Shown in pieces: positions 1 to 11,217 of a DNA stretch of 64,000 bases. Every line of letters begins with the position of its first letter. Positions within the stretch are counted from its first letter, which is position 1. Source of the stretch: Cryptomeria japonica (lineage: Eukaryota > Streptophyta > Pinopsida > Cupressales > Cupressaceae); NCBI RefSeq assembly GCF_030272615.1, contig NC_081413.1:187824669-187888668 (forward strand). Direction: 5' to 3'. The notes below the pieces were generated by a model. It made no database searches. It was not told the origin of the DNA and was given only the letters and a program-made list of their open reading frames with translations. Both the position numbers and the translations under genes were made by a program.

Positions 1-950
1 TTTATCTGTGCTTCTCTGTAAACAGGGATGTCTTTGTGTGGTGGAGGTGGTGATGTGTCTTCCTCATCTGAAGTATTAAGCTGTACTGAATCAAATTCCC
101 ATTCATGTGAGTCGGTCTCTGAATCACTTTCCAGCATCCGATTGCTATACCATACTGGGATGTCTTTTGAGTTAAACACTGCAGGTGTGATTGGTTGATG
201 TACCTTTGTAATGATCGGTGCTGCAGGGCGATTGAGGGGGATCAAGGAATCTGTTATAGGGAGTATTGGTAATATTGATTCCGTGGCTTCTGCGGGAACT
301 GCTGGTGTTATAGATGCTGCTGCGGGTGCTGATACAGTTACTGCTGCTAATGGTGCGACTGATGAGATGACGAGTTTGTTTGATGGGATGAGTGGCATTG
401 GTGATAGTTGTGTTGGGGTTTTGAGCCTCAGTGGGGTTGTTGGGATGGTGCTTGAGGGTGCTTTGATTATGAAAGGTGCCCGCTTTGCAGTAGGTGGACA
501 AAATGGTTTGCTAGGTTTTCCTTTGAACTTGAGTTTAGGAAAGATCTCTTTTTCAAAGTCGAGGCCTGTATTACCTTTGGGCTTGAATTCCAGCAGCAGG
601 GGTTCATGTTGTCCTTGTTTGCAATATCCCAAAGCACTTTGACCATCATACCCCATTCTTTGCATAATGAGGAGACCTTTGCCATACTGTTCTATAGGAA
701 GTGTAACTCGTGGTTTATCAGTGGTGATGGGATCTTTATAGATCCATTCCGCCAGGTCCTCATCTTGTGTTTCTTCCTCTTGACTCTTTCCAAGAACGAA
801 AGGTGTCAAAGCACATGCTGGTATGTTTAGTGGTTGTTGGAGTACCTGTTGTGGTTTACCATGAGTTCTAGGAGAAGTGGGCATTTGTCCCACACAAAAG
901 AGTTGACTCGAGTTGTATTCCCCAGGACCTTCTCTGCTATCTTCATCTTA
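1..950 (-). pseudogene. Element A pol segment after the protease: G-patch-like motif and proline/serine-rich tail
   Basis: This frame is open from about 947 to the left edge and is shifted by one base from the upstream protease frame. The shift lies between about 830 and 947, because the downstream frame meets a TAA at 948-950. Near 600-680 it reads YGKGLLIMQRMGYDGQSALG, a glycine-spaced pattern like the G-patch segments in some plant Ty3/gypsy polyproteins. It continues into a long Pro/Ser/Ala-rich stretch (about 200-560) and an acidic Ser/Asp/Glu-rich tail near the edge. In a complete element reverse transcriptase would follow. The G-patch assignment is by eye. Confidence 0.6.
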
Positions 951-2098
951 ATCTTTTCTTGCTTGGGTATAATGGTGTTTGAACGGGCAAGAGAGGCGGT
1001 ACTTATATATGATGTGGAGGAAATGGCTTCTCTATTATTAGGAACGGTAATCTCTGGTTGATGGTTGATATTATGGCAATATGCAAAGGGATTTGCGTCA
1101 CCCAGAATTGTGATCTCTACACCGTTATGTGGGAACTTGATACATTGATGGTAGGTAGATGGAACGACTTGCATGGCATGTATCCAAGGTCTTCCTAACA
1201 ATAGATTGTATGGCAGAGGAAGGTCCAGAACCTGACAAATGATGTGCTTTACCACGGGGCCCACTCGGATTGGTAGTACCACGGCTCCTTTGGATGAACG
1301 CACCGCATCGTCATAGGCTTTGATTGTGATCTTTTGACGAGGATCCACTGATTTGACCGCATATCCCAATGCTGTGACCAACTGCAGTGTGCAAATATTC
1401 AGGCCTGCTCCATTATCGATCAAGACTCGCTTGATCCTATGCTGGTTAATAAATCCTTCGATGTGGAGTGAGGCATTATGTGGTTGTTGGAAGGAAGAGT
1501 TGTCACTTTCGGAAAAAGTGAGACAAGGTGATGATTTGAGACTTCCAACCATGGCTTGAAATTGGTCTGTATTCAGATTTGCAGGGACTGACGCCTCTTG
1601 GAGTGCTTGATCCAAGATAGTTTTATGAGATGGCGATAGACGCAAAAGCTCTAAAATGGATATAAGCGCAGGGGTTTTGTCTAATTGTTCCACAAGATTG
1701 TACTGCTTTGGGATGGAGGTGGTGCCTTGTGGAGCTGCCTTGATGGTAACTTTGCCACGACGTGTAACAACATTGCAATTTGAGTTGGGATTTTTGAAGG
1801 TTATGGTTGCAACTTGTTCATTGGCATCATATAGATGATTTACAGTGTAATTATATGCAGCCTGTGTATAATTAGTGGTATCAGTGCCTCGCCTAGAAGT
1901 GGAAGGACCCCTTTGATCTTGTGATGGAAGTGGATTTTTGAACATCAGATGATCATTATTTGTTGTTTTTGGGTCATGTCCTTCAATTTCAATTTCTCCT
2001 CGATCAATAAGATCCTGAATGAGATCTTTCAATCGGTGACAATTACTTGTCTTGTGTCCTCTTCCTTGATGGAATTCACAGTGTTCAGTATCTCTCCA
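827..2098 (-). pseudogene. Element A zinc-finger-like motif and aspartic-protease-like region
   Basis: Just after the stop at 2099-2101, at about 2040-2080, the frame reads HCEFHQGRGHKTSNCH, the Cys/His motif often found at the gag-pol junction of plant Ty3/gypsy elements. About 200 codons later, near 1395-1440, LIDNGAGLNICT matches the protease active-site region, with Asp-Asn-Gly in place of the usual Asp-Ser/Thr-Gly. It is followed by LLGRPWIH, typical of the same fold. The frame ends at a TAA at 827-829 only because of an upstream frameshift. The role in a working element is to cleave the gag-pol polyprotein. This copy is not functional. Confidence 0.75.
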
Positions 2099-3469
2099 CT
2101 ATGCCGGTTTGACCTGAGGCTCATAGTTTGATAGCTTAGGTAGAGTGACCAAATTTTGAGAAATGAGTTGTTGCAACACTGTTTCAATGGGTTCCCCTAA
2201 GGGAGTGTATGTGCGTTTCTGTTTTTGTTGACGAGGTCTAGGTTCATCATGAGATGTGATGCGACCTTGATTAGAAGGAACATTTGTGTTGTTTTGAGGT
2301 GGAGGATTTTGTCCTGCAAACCGAACCACAGGTTGTGCATTTTGGATAGTTCGGGCATCCACAACCCCATCGTTGACGACATTCTTGTTTTTATTCCAGA
2401 AGTTTGGTTTATCGTTGTTGAAGCGTGGGCGAGGACCATCTTTTGGTTCATTAAAGATTTTGATGAGTCCGTTCTTGATAAGTGCCCTTTCACACTTCAA
2501 ACCCTTGGTGATCATATCATTAAAAGAGTCTATGTCTTTGACATCCAGGTGAAATTCCATTTCTTCATTTAAGTTGGAAATGAATATTTCCACTAGTTCT
2601 CGTTCAGGTAACTGAAGAGAACGTCTGCTAGACATTTGACGCCATCGTTGCAGGAATACTGAGAATTGTTCACCTGGTTTTTGTTTGGTGTTGCACAGAT
2701 CAGCCATGGTGACATTGCGTTCAATGTTATGAGAGTAATGAGCTAGGAACTTCTGGATGAGCTCCTCAAATGTTCTAATGCCACCTGGTAGTCGGGAAAA
2801 CCATGATGTGGTTGTTCCTCCCAAGCTTTGGGGAAAAAGGCACATTAAGTATGTGTCTTCATATGCTACTTCGAGACAAGCGGAATGAAATTCTCGGACA
2901 TGATCGCGGGGATCCCCCTTTCCTCTATATTTTTCAAATTTGGGTGTTTCGAATCCTCATGGAAATGGTGGCATGTAAAGATTCCTATCAAAAGGATAGG
3001 GACAGATGTCATTGAGTGAGAATTGGTTAGTCTTGACACCACTATGAAGCTGTTGGGTGAGATTCTCGACTTGTTGCCGCAACATCTCCATTTCATTTGG
3101 AGGAGGAGGTGGTGGGTTACCTCGAGGAATGTTATATCTAATGGGATCTCTACCTCTTTCCTCTTCATGGCGACTTTGTCTTTCTGATGCTTGTCTTAAT
3201 TGGGCAAGATCAAAGTTAGAGGGGAGTTTTGCTCTTTCTTGAGCGAGTCTTAAGAAGTGAGCATCCGCATTGCTCCTGAGTATTTCATCAAAAAGTCTGT
3301 TAAAGAGAGGGTTATGTTGAGCCCTTTCTATTGTTGCAGGAGTGGGAGTACTTGGGTTTTCGTCATCTACATTTCCTCCAAGTGCTTCTTGAAATTCATT
3401 GAGATTTTCCTCTTCTTCTTCTTCCCTTTCTATTTCTCGTTGCCTGGACTATGATCGGGTTTGAGCCAT
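2099..3469 (-). pseudogene. Element A gag (capsid-like) pseudogene
   Basis: The minus-strand frame starts at an ATG at 3467-3469 (MAQTRS) and runs in one phase to the TAG at 2099-2101. It begins with a Glu-rich coil, passes a proline run near 3105-3125, and contains the retrotransposon gag signature between about 2900 and 2480 (FEKYRGKGDPRDHVREFH, then SLGGTTTSWFSRLP and FISNLNEEMEFHL). Such Gag proteins form the cytoplasmic virus-like particle. Three in-frame stops break it: TAG 3449-3451 (codon 7), TGA 2957-2959, and TAG 2099-2101 just before the zinc finger. There is no frameshift in this part. Confidence 0.8.
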
Positions 3470-6178
3470 TTTGCTTGCAAGCTTTTGTTGAAGTTGATTG
3501 AAGATGATGATGAGTTGTTTGATGAAATAAAAGATTGATGGTTGGTGATTTGTGTTGCATGTAGATCTCTAGCACTTTTAAGGTAGATGTTACCAAAATT
3601 CCTTCTTTGAATTGCTTGCTTGTTTGATAAGATTTGATGTGATAAGGTGCAGAGAAATCTGAGATGTGTTACAGATTTAACTACCTAGTAATGAGAGGAT
3701 TCACTCATGAACTAGTTTTAACCTGCGTAGATGTGTCTCTTAGGATGAGCTTATCCTAGATGTAGAAACAATCTAAAAAGTGATGTGAAGTATTTGATTT
3801 CAAGCAATATCTAAAAGAGAACTTGGGACAAGAACCTCTTAATGTTTTGAGAGTTGGGACGGATTGATGATGAAGTGATGATGTATGAGTGAGATGATGG
3901 ATGAAAATGTTTTCAACTTCAATAAAAACTTTGTGTTACAAATGGGACAAACTCTATCTCTTCCCTTTCAGGTGTTGGAGGTATTTCTCGAGCTGTGTTG
4001 TAGGTGATGCAGATGTTGGGGAAAAAGTTGGGATTAATCTTTCCTCCTTGATTTTTGTGATAACTCAGAGCTCTATATTGCATAAAAGCTCTGCGGTTCA
4101 AGGATTCTGAATCAAATTCGTTTGTTTTGCCTTGAAGGTATAGACGCATGCGATGTAGAAAGACTCTATGGGAGACAAAGATTTGTCGATTGATATAGAA
4201 GAATTTCCTCCTTTTGATCAAAGCCTTTGAGCTTAATGGTCTTCTTTTCAAGTTGGTATTCTGATGACACTTCTTCTTTCACAAGATGTGAAGAATGGTC
4301 ATAAAATTTTTACTCTTTGTTGTTTGTACCTTGTTTTTGATGTTTTTTGGTTGTTTTGACAAATGTTTGGTTAGATGAATACTTTGTTTTTGGGAAGTGA
4401 TTTTCTGATTTTTTTTTGACAAGAAAACAAAGCAAGCACACAAACACAAGAATGTTGCCCCAAAGGCACAAATGAGTATGGGTCTAGATCAACCCAATCC
4501 TTGGACTTGTATATGACCCTTCCTTTAGATGTATTTTAAGGTGTATTTCCAAAGCCTGAAGTCGGCTCAATTTGCACTTGGTCTTTAAAACGAACACACT
4601 TCAAACACTTTTTATCCCTAAGGTCAAATGGCCAATTGTGATAAATTTAGCCCACATCTTGATATTTCTTCGACTTTGGTACTACATACCTTATGAATCC
4701 CGTCGTGGCAGGTAAGGATGTGATATACTAAGTCTTGCACGAGCATAACAAATAGATGATCCCTATGATGGGGGAGTCACCACTTTTATCAAGCCACAAG
4801 TGACTTTTCAAAAAGCTATGTTTCTACTCAAGGAAATATGTATGGTGAGTATCTTGGGAGCAAAACCATCTATGCTCTAGCACTAAATTATATCTCAAAT
4901 ATTCTCAATCAATAAAACGGGTGGGCTACTACTTAAAGGTGTTTAGTCATGTTTGATGTTTTTGGACATAAGTTCATTCTGCAGTGACTCACTTAAGAGC
5001 CTTGTAACTGGTGGTGGGGCCCATTTGTCCTTTCGGCCAGTTACACTGTAGGAACAACTATACCCAAGGCTACAGCTTTCGCTCTCACCTGATTTCTATA
5101 GTGGCTCGAAGGATTTATCGCTCGAGGTCGTTCCCAAGAGTATCGATCCCTTGGCAGGCCTCTCTTAAAAAGATAAAATTTTGAATGTTACTAACACTTT
5201 TCTCTTGCACCTAGGACCACGAAAGCCAAGAGAGAGGATAGTGTGTGTTAGAAGTAGGACCACTCGACCAACTCTTTGCACAAGTGTGTCAAGCACGAAA
5301 AACACTTGTTCTTTTTAATTTGTCATCGCAATGATTTTCTAACTATTTGGAGATGTTGCTCCAACAGTCATGGTGTTTTTTTTTAAACTTCAAAGGCAAA
5401 ATATTTTGTAAACTAGGAACTTTGAAATCCTAGTCAACTGAATTGAAAACACGTCTTGCTTCAAGTAAAATTGTTTTTGAGCTTGAAGGAAAAATGGCTT
5501 GTTCTTTTTAGATTGCCCCCAAAACAAAGTGTTGATTGTAAATTTCTTTTAAGTTGATGCAAGAAAATAAATTTTGTTTTGTTGATTTTAAGCACCAAAA
5601 CAAAGTTTGTTTTCTAACTTGCAAGAAATAAAGTTGTTTTGTATAAGTTTGTGGTTCTTTTTACCTTGGAACAATGAAATTCTTTTTAAGAGCCCCAAAC
5701 AAATGTGTGATTCTTTTTTAAAAGCCCAAATTTGAAATGTGAAGTTAATTTTAAACCAAAATAAAAAGTGAATTCATTTTTAAAACCAACTTCAAAAACA
5801 AGTTAGTAAAAAAATATAAATCTACTTTTTAATCTAATTTAAATCTGCACAAAAGAGAAAAATAGTTAGTAAAATCCGCCTATTTGGTGGGCTTCTACAA
5901 GCCTAATTTTTTTTTTTTTTGGTTACAAGGTGATTTGTACAACGTTTTGTTACAATAGCGCTAGTCTGCGTTTGAACAGAGGCACTATTTAACACAAACG
6001 CACTAAAAGAAAGGGAAAGACAGAGAAGGCAAAAGCACTGAAACAGGGTGAATAGCGCCCAAAATAATGTCAAACACACCAAAACAGTGTCAAAAACGCA
6101 ACCTGTGTGACATTTTCAACATTCAAACATGTTATTGGTTAAAAAAAAAAAAAAAAAAGTTAATCTTTTTGGTGTTTG
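3470..6178 (-). other. Element A leader between primer site and gag
   Basis: About 2.7 kb of AT-rich DNA separates the primer binding site from the gag ATG. Long leaders are usual in several plant Ty3/gypsy lineages. One minus-strand open stretch of 110 codons (3919-4251) is rich in Arg, Lys and Phe; it starts just after an in-frame TGA and matches nothing I recognise. Poly-A/T runs occur near 5909-5920 and 6141-6158. I see no protein domain and no splice sites I would trust. Confidence 0.5.
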
Positions 6179-6198
6179 GATTCACGTCGGGTTCACCA
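6179..6198 (-). promoter_or_regulatory. Primer binding site, tRNA-Trp type (element A)
   Basis: Read on the minus strand this is TGGTGAACCCGACGTGAATC, the exact complement of the 3' end of plant nuclear tRNA-Trp(CCA) including the added CCA, as far as I recall that tRNA. It sits two bases from the LTR edge at 6201, where the minus-strand cDNA primer must anneal. This fixes both the orientation and the inner LTR boundary. Confidence 0.85.
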
Positions 6199-6200
6199 AA

Positions 6201-8004
6201 TGATGCTCTGCAAAAAGGATTAGAAAATATGTTTGATGGCAACACACACAAGAGCACAAGAAACAAACGTTAGTGTTAGCAACAAAAGATTATCCTAAAC
6301 AGGCATATCAAGAGAGATATTAAGCATGAAATAGAAAGCATATAAACATAGAATAAAATAGCTAATCAAGATGCTCATAGTTGCTCCTCCCTTGTTCCTC
6401 TCCTCTCCAAGTCCCAAATGAGTGTAGCTCTCAGCTTTTAGCACTATCCATGGATGCCATATGGAGATTCAAGATGGTTGAATATGATAAGCAAATGCTA
6501 TGCAAGTGCAGATAGTGATGCTATGAGAAAGCTCTATGCTAATGCCAGTATAACAACAATACTCTAATGCTTCTCTTTTTTTGCTTGAGGAGAAGGGTTC
6601 TATTTATAGAAGAAATGGGGAAATGAAAGGTTAAGATTGAATGGTTTAATCAAGGGCCAAGTTTGAAAGTTGGGGATCCATGTGCACAATTGGCACCAAT
6701 AAAATGGTGACAAGTGTCAACATAGGATTGGGTTGAGAGAAGAGGTTGGAGGCATTAAAGGCTTGAGAAGACCTCATAGTTATCTAGAGGCTAAGGGTCA
6801 AGTCCAAATTAAGATTACCCACTGGATTAAGAGTTAATCCAAGGATAAACCTTTGTGCAAATGTTTAAGAGATAATCATGGTCAAAGCATTAATGGCCTG
6901 ATGAGACCTTTGGGTTGGGTAGAGGTTGAGTCAAAACAAATGTTTTAACCATGTGGGAGGGTTTGAGGTAACCATTAATGGTTATTGGAGACTTTGGGGA
7001 TTAAGTGGTTGAAGGTTGAAAGCCTTCAATGGTTATCAAAGACTTTGAGCCATTTAGTGGTTGAAGGTTGAAAGCCTTTAATGGTTATCAAAGACTTTGA
7101 GGGTTTGAGAAGTGACTTCCCTTTTGCTTAGGAATGTGACAAAGTTTAGAGAAGGGGTTAGGTTATTTAGAAGTGATTAGAAAATTCTAGAAGGGGTTTA
7201 GGCATGCAAGTGGATTTTGTAGGAAAATGCAAGTGGGAGAAATTTTGGTATTTTCAATTAAAATAAAATCATTTATTTCAATTAAATGGTGTAATTTGCA
7301 TTTGGATAAATATTCAAATAAATATTAATTTATTTAAATGAGAAAAATGAAGATAAAGCATTTAAAATGCTTGAAGACTTTGAGGGAAACCATTAAAGGC
7401 TTGAAGACTTTAAGGAAAACCATTAAAGTCTTAAGAAGACTATAGAGGGAAGCCATCAAGTTTGAAGACTTTAAAGCCATCAAGTTTGAATACTTTAAGG
7501 GAAACCATTAAAGGTTTCAAGTGGGTGAGGATAAATAGGATTTTAAATAAATAATTTATTTAAAATAGTTGTGCAACTTGCTTTTGTAGGAAAATACAAG
7601 TGGGTGGAGGATAAAGGTGATTTAAATAAATTATTTATTTAAAATAATTGTACAACTTGCATTTGTAGGAAAATACAAGTGGGTAGAGGATAAAGGTGAT
7701 TTAAATAAATGTTAATTTATTTAAATGTGAGAGGTGGGATTTTGGGGGATTTAAATAAATATTAATTTATTTAAATGTGAGAGAAGATTTAATTAAATAA
7801 ATATGATTTATTTATTTAATTAATGGTCTGAATTTGGTTAAGTGAATTAAATCAAATAAATTGAATAATTTATTTAATTAATAGGAGAAGAGGGTTAAGA
7901 TGAATTAATTAAATATTAATTTAATTAATTATTAATTGATGGTTAAATAATCAAATAAATACTAAGTATTCATTTAATTAAGTGGACAGATTTATGTGAC
8001 TACA
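6201..8004 (-). repeat. 5' LTR of element A
   Basis: The inner edge is TG at 6201, two bases from the primer site. The outer edge is CA at 8003-8004, where LINE coding sequence resumes. On the minus strand a TATA box (CTATAAATAG) lies at about 6600-6610, so transcription should start near 6575 and the R-U5 part is roughly 6201-6575. The U3 part carries short internal tandem repeats: a ~58-bp unit near 6998-7120, repeated AAGACTTT-type units at 7380-7520, and TTAAATAAAT blocks at 7540-7980. The partner LTR lies outside the window, so the outer edge rests on the LINE junction. Confidence 0.75.
6600..6610 (-). promoter_or_regulatory. TATA box in LTR of element A
   Basis: CTATAAATAG on the minus strand, inside the LTR and about 400 bases before its 3' edge, is the expected core promoter for the genomic transcript. 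Confidence 0.55.
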
Positions 8005-11000
8005 GGTACCACCAGAAGAAATTGATTTTAGGGATTAGCTGAGGGTTCCATATCTTCTTCGAACACTCAACATCAACAGGGGGTCTCAGGAGTTGTCTGT
8101 AAGTAGATTTGACCGAGAAGGTGCCCGATTGGGTCTCTCTCCAGATGAAGCCGTCTTCATGAGGGGCTAAAGGGATTCTAGTTTCTAGCATAATGTTCTG
8201 AAGGTCCTGAGCTATGGGAACCAGGTTAGGCCTGTTGTTGAAGAATTGAACAATGTTCCTCCAACCTTTCCTTCCCGGTTCCATATAATCAGTGATATAA
8301 TCCCCCAGGAGTTCCTTTAGATGGTGCATAATTTGGTGGAAGCGAGTGTTAGCCAAGGGCCTGTCCTCCGCCCAAAAGTCTTCCCAGAATCTAACCTTTC
8401 TGCCATTTCCAAGTTGCCATTTCAATCCTTCTCTTATTATCAATCTGCTTTTTAGGATGTTATTCCATAGCTTAGAGCCTTGGGGAAGGTCTCCCGTACT
8501 CAAATTGTAATAGAATTGCTCCCGGTCTAGGCACTTTACTCTAATAATGTTACACCAGTCCGCCTCACCTTTAGCCAAAGTCCATCCAATTTTTGCCATT
8601 AGCACCTTATTCAGGGCACTTATCTTTCTTATAGCCAGGCCTCCCATTGACTTGGGTAAGCACACACTATCCCAATTGACCAAAGTAAGGCACCTTTTCT
8701 CCTATAGGCCCATCCACAAGAAGGTTCTTTGGATTTTCTCAAGTTTTTCCCCATGGCACCAGATATTTTAAACATGGATAGGAAGTACACAAGAATTCCA
8801 TGTAGGGAAGCCGCGAGGAGCTGGAGCTTCCCCGCGCTACTAAGGAACTTTCCTTTCCATCCAGTAAGTTTTTTTTGCATTTGTTTAAGGATAGTGTTCC
8901 AGAAAGTGGGCATGGCTTCCTTGACTGTGAGAGGGAGACCAAGGTAAGTCCCCAGTAGAGCAGCAGTCTTGCAACTAAGGATCAAGAAAATTCTGAGTCG
9001 GAGGTCATTAGGAGTGTTGAAAAAGAAGGGATTACTCTTCTCATAATTGATGCACTGCCCCGAGGCCTTGGCATAATCAGCCAGTAAGTTCTTCCACTGT
9101 TTGGCCTCCATGACAAAAGACTTACCAAAAAGAAAGGTGTCATCTACGAATTGTTGAATATTAGAGGGGGGAGCGTGGAAGCAACCTTGAATCCTTGAAG
9201 TCTTCCATTGGTAACCAGGTCGGCCATATTTCTGCTCAAGACTTCAACAACCATGATAAAAAGGTAAGGGGACAGAGGGTCACCTTGCCGGATACCTTTT
9301 TCAGCTTTTAAGCAACCCCTAAGAGTGCCACTAATCAAGACTGAGAACTGAACCATGGTAACACATTCTCGTACCATATCCACCACCTTTTGGTTGAAGC
9401 CAAGCTTTAGGAGAGTTTTGAGAAGAAAACACTAGTTAACTTTATCATACGCTTTTGAGATATCTAGTTTGAAAGCCATACCTGATATTTTGCTCCTATC
9501 CATGGAGTGGATTATTTCATGACTGACAATGGCAGCATCCAAAATTTGGTGACCCGGGACAAAACCTTTCTGGGACGGGATGATAAATATCAGCAGGAGG
9601 GGTTTAATTCTATTCACAAGGACCTTAGAGATTATCTTGTATATGGTATTGCATAGACTTATGGGCCGAAACTCCTTCATGCAATTGGGATTTGCAGTCT
9701 TAGGGACAAGAACAATGTAAGTGTTGTTGATTTTTTTCAGTAATTTCCTTGTCTTAAAGAAATCCTTCACAACTCTGGTAACATCATAGTTAACAATGTC
9801 CCAGTAATCTTGAAAGAATGTCGAGCGGAAACCATTTAGGCTCGGGGTCTTATAAGCCCCCATCACAAAGACAACCAAATGAACTTCTTCCGCATAGATA
9901 GGGGTAGTTAGTTGACAGTTATCATCCTCCTCAATGACAATCAAAAGCTTACTCAAAAGGCTATCTTAAAGAGAAACATCATTCCCTCCAGACTCCATGT
10001 ATAACCTTATGAAAAAATTAGTTGCACTCTGTTCGATTAGGGAATCCCCAGTGATCTCCTGGTTAGATTCATCCTTGAGACTTTTGATGTAGTTCCTTCT
10101 CCTGTGAATGCAGGCCGATATGTGGAAGAAGGTCGAATTTCTATCCCCTTCCTTCAACCATTGAATTCTGGATCTTTGCTTCCAGTAAACTTCCTCCTTA
10201 GAGAGGATATCCCTCCAACTCTTGCGACACTTCTCTTCCTCCATCAAAATAGGGTCATGGGGGTTACCAATAGCCATAATATTCTAAAGTTGTTCTAGTT
10301 TGCAGCCCAAATCCTTCTTTTTTTTGAAGATATCCCCGAAGGTAGTCTTATTCCAGCCTTTGACTTCTATGTTAATGAGTTTTAGTTTCTCCATGATTCT
10401 GAACATAGTTGTCCCTTGAACCGGGGTAGCCCACCAATTCCTAACTAGGTCTCTGAAGTCAGGGTGAGAGGCCCACATAATCTCATAACGAAAAGGGGGG
10501 GACCCTGGTAGGGTCTATCTTTCCAATGGAAAAGAATGGGGTTATGATCAGAAGAAGTCCTTGGGAGCATTTTCAGGAAGGAGTTATGGCTAATGTCCCA
10601 GTTGGTGGAGACTAGGAATCTATCCAGTTTGAATTGAATTAGATGTTTGCCTTTCCTATTGTTCGACCATGTGAAGAGAGAACTTTGGAGGTCAATATTC
10701 ACAAGGCTAGAAACATTAAGAAGTTGACAAGATCTCCCATACTATCCGTAAAATCAGCAAGACCTCCACACTTCTCAGAGGGGTAGAGGGGAGAATTAAA
10801 ATCTCCCGCCAGCATATACTGGGCCTTCTGGTTAGCCAAGATGAGATCAAAAATTTCCTCCCACACTAGCCGTCTTCCCACCTTGGAGTTGGGAGCATAT
10901 ATGTTGAACATCTGCCAACAGTGTTCACCTTGTTGAAAAGTAACCGCTGGGAAGTTCTGGGAGCTAGAAAAAAACTTGCCTTTAATATTAATGGGGTCCC

Positions 11001-11217
11001 AGAGGGTGGCAATACCCCAAGACGCCCCCAAAGCATCAACATACAGGAAAGCCGCCCCCGACCAGAGTTTACCAGCAGCTGTAGCAAAGGTTTGGTAGGA
11101 CATTTTGACTTCCTGAAGAAGGCAAATATCAATTTTCATTTCCAAGATGAGTTGTTTTATAACGAATTGCTTCTGGGGGCTGGTTAGACCCCTTATGTTC
11201 CAGGAGAGGAACTTCAT
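8005..11217 (-). pseudogene. LINE ORF2: endonuclease-reverse transcriptase pseudogene
   Basis: The frame starts at 11217 with MKFLSWNIRGL, the usual start of plant LINE ORF2. The APE-type endonuclease motifs follow in order: LLQEVK near 11115, GDFN near 10800 and SDHNPILFHW near 10545. Reverse transcriptase motifs are KEFRPISLCN near 9670, FKLDISKAYDKV near 9440, GIRQGDPLSPYLF near 9275 and the catalytic FVDD at about 9130. The C-terminal part (9111-8005) ends in KINFFWW, the start of the zinc-binding region, cut by element A. Breaks include a frameshift near 10730, stops at 10284, 9966 and 9432, and a frameshift between 9144 and 9111. In a live element this enzyme nicks DNA and copies the RNA at the target. 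Confidence 0.85.

Larger units (their letters stand above)
1..8004 (-). mobile_element. Element A: Ty3/gypsy-type LTR retrotransposon, 5' part (3' part outside window)
   Basis: Read on the minus strand the order is LTR (8004-6201), primer binding site (6198-6179), a long leader (6178-3470) and a gag/protease frame from 3469 down to the left window edge. The LTR has TG at 6201 and CA at 8003-8004. The internal frame holds a retrotransposon gag region, a zinc-finger-like motif, an aspartic-protease-like region and a G-patch-like segment. Reverse transcriptase and integrase would lie beyond base 1, so the lineage cannot be fixed; gag-protease-G-patch order is known from plant Ty3/gypsy elements. 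Three in-frame stops and one frameshift show it is dead. It interrupts a LINE at 8004/8005. Confidence 0.85.

Noticed and set aside
2099-2101. Programmed read-through stop at the gag-pol boundary of element A
   Set aside because: The same frame has two other stops and a frameshift, so a decayed copy is the simpler reading.
3919-4251. 110-codon minus-strand frame in the leader of element A as a gene
   Set aside because: It begins just after a stop and shows no domain or promoter, and element leaders often hold chance open frames.
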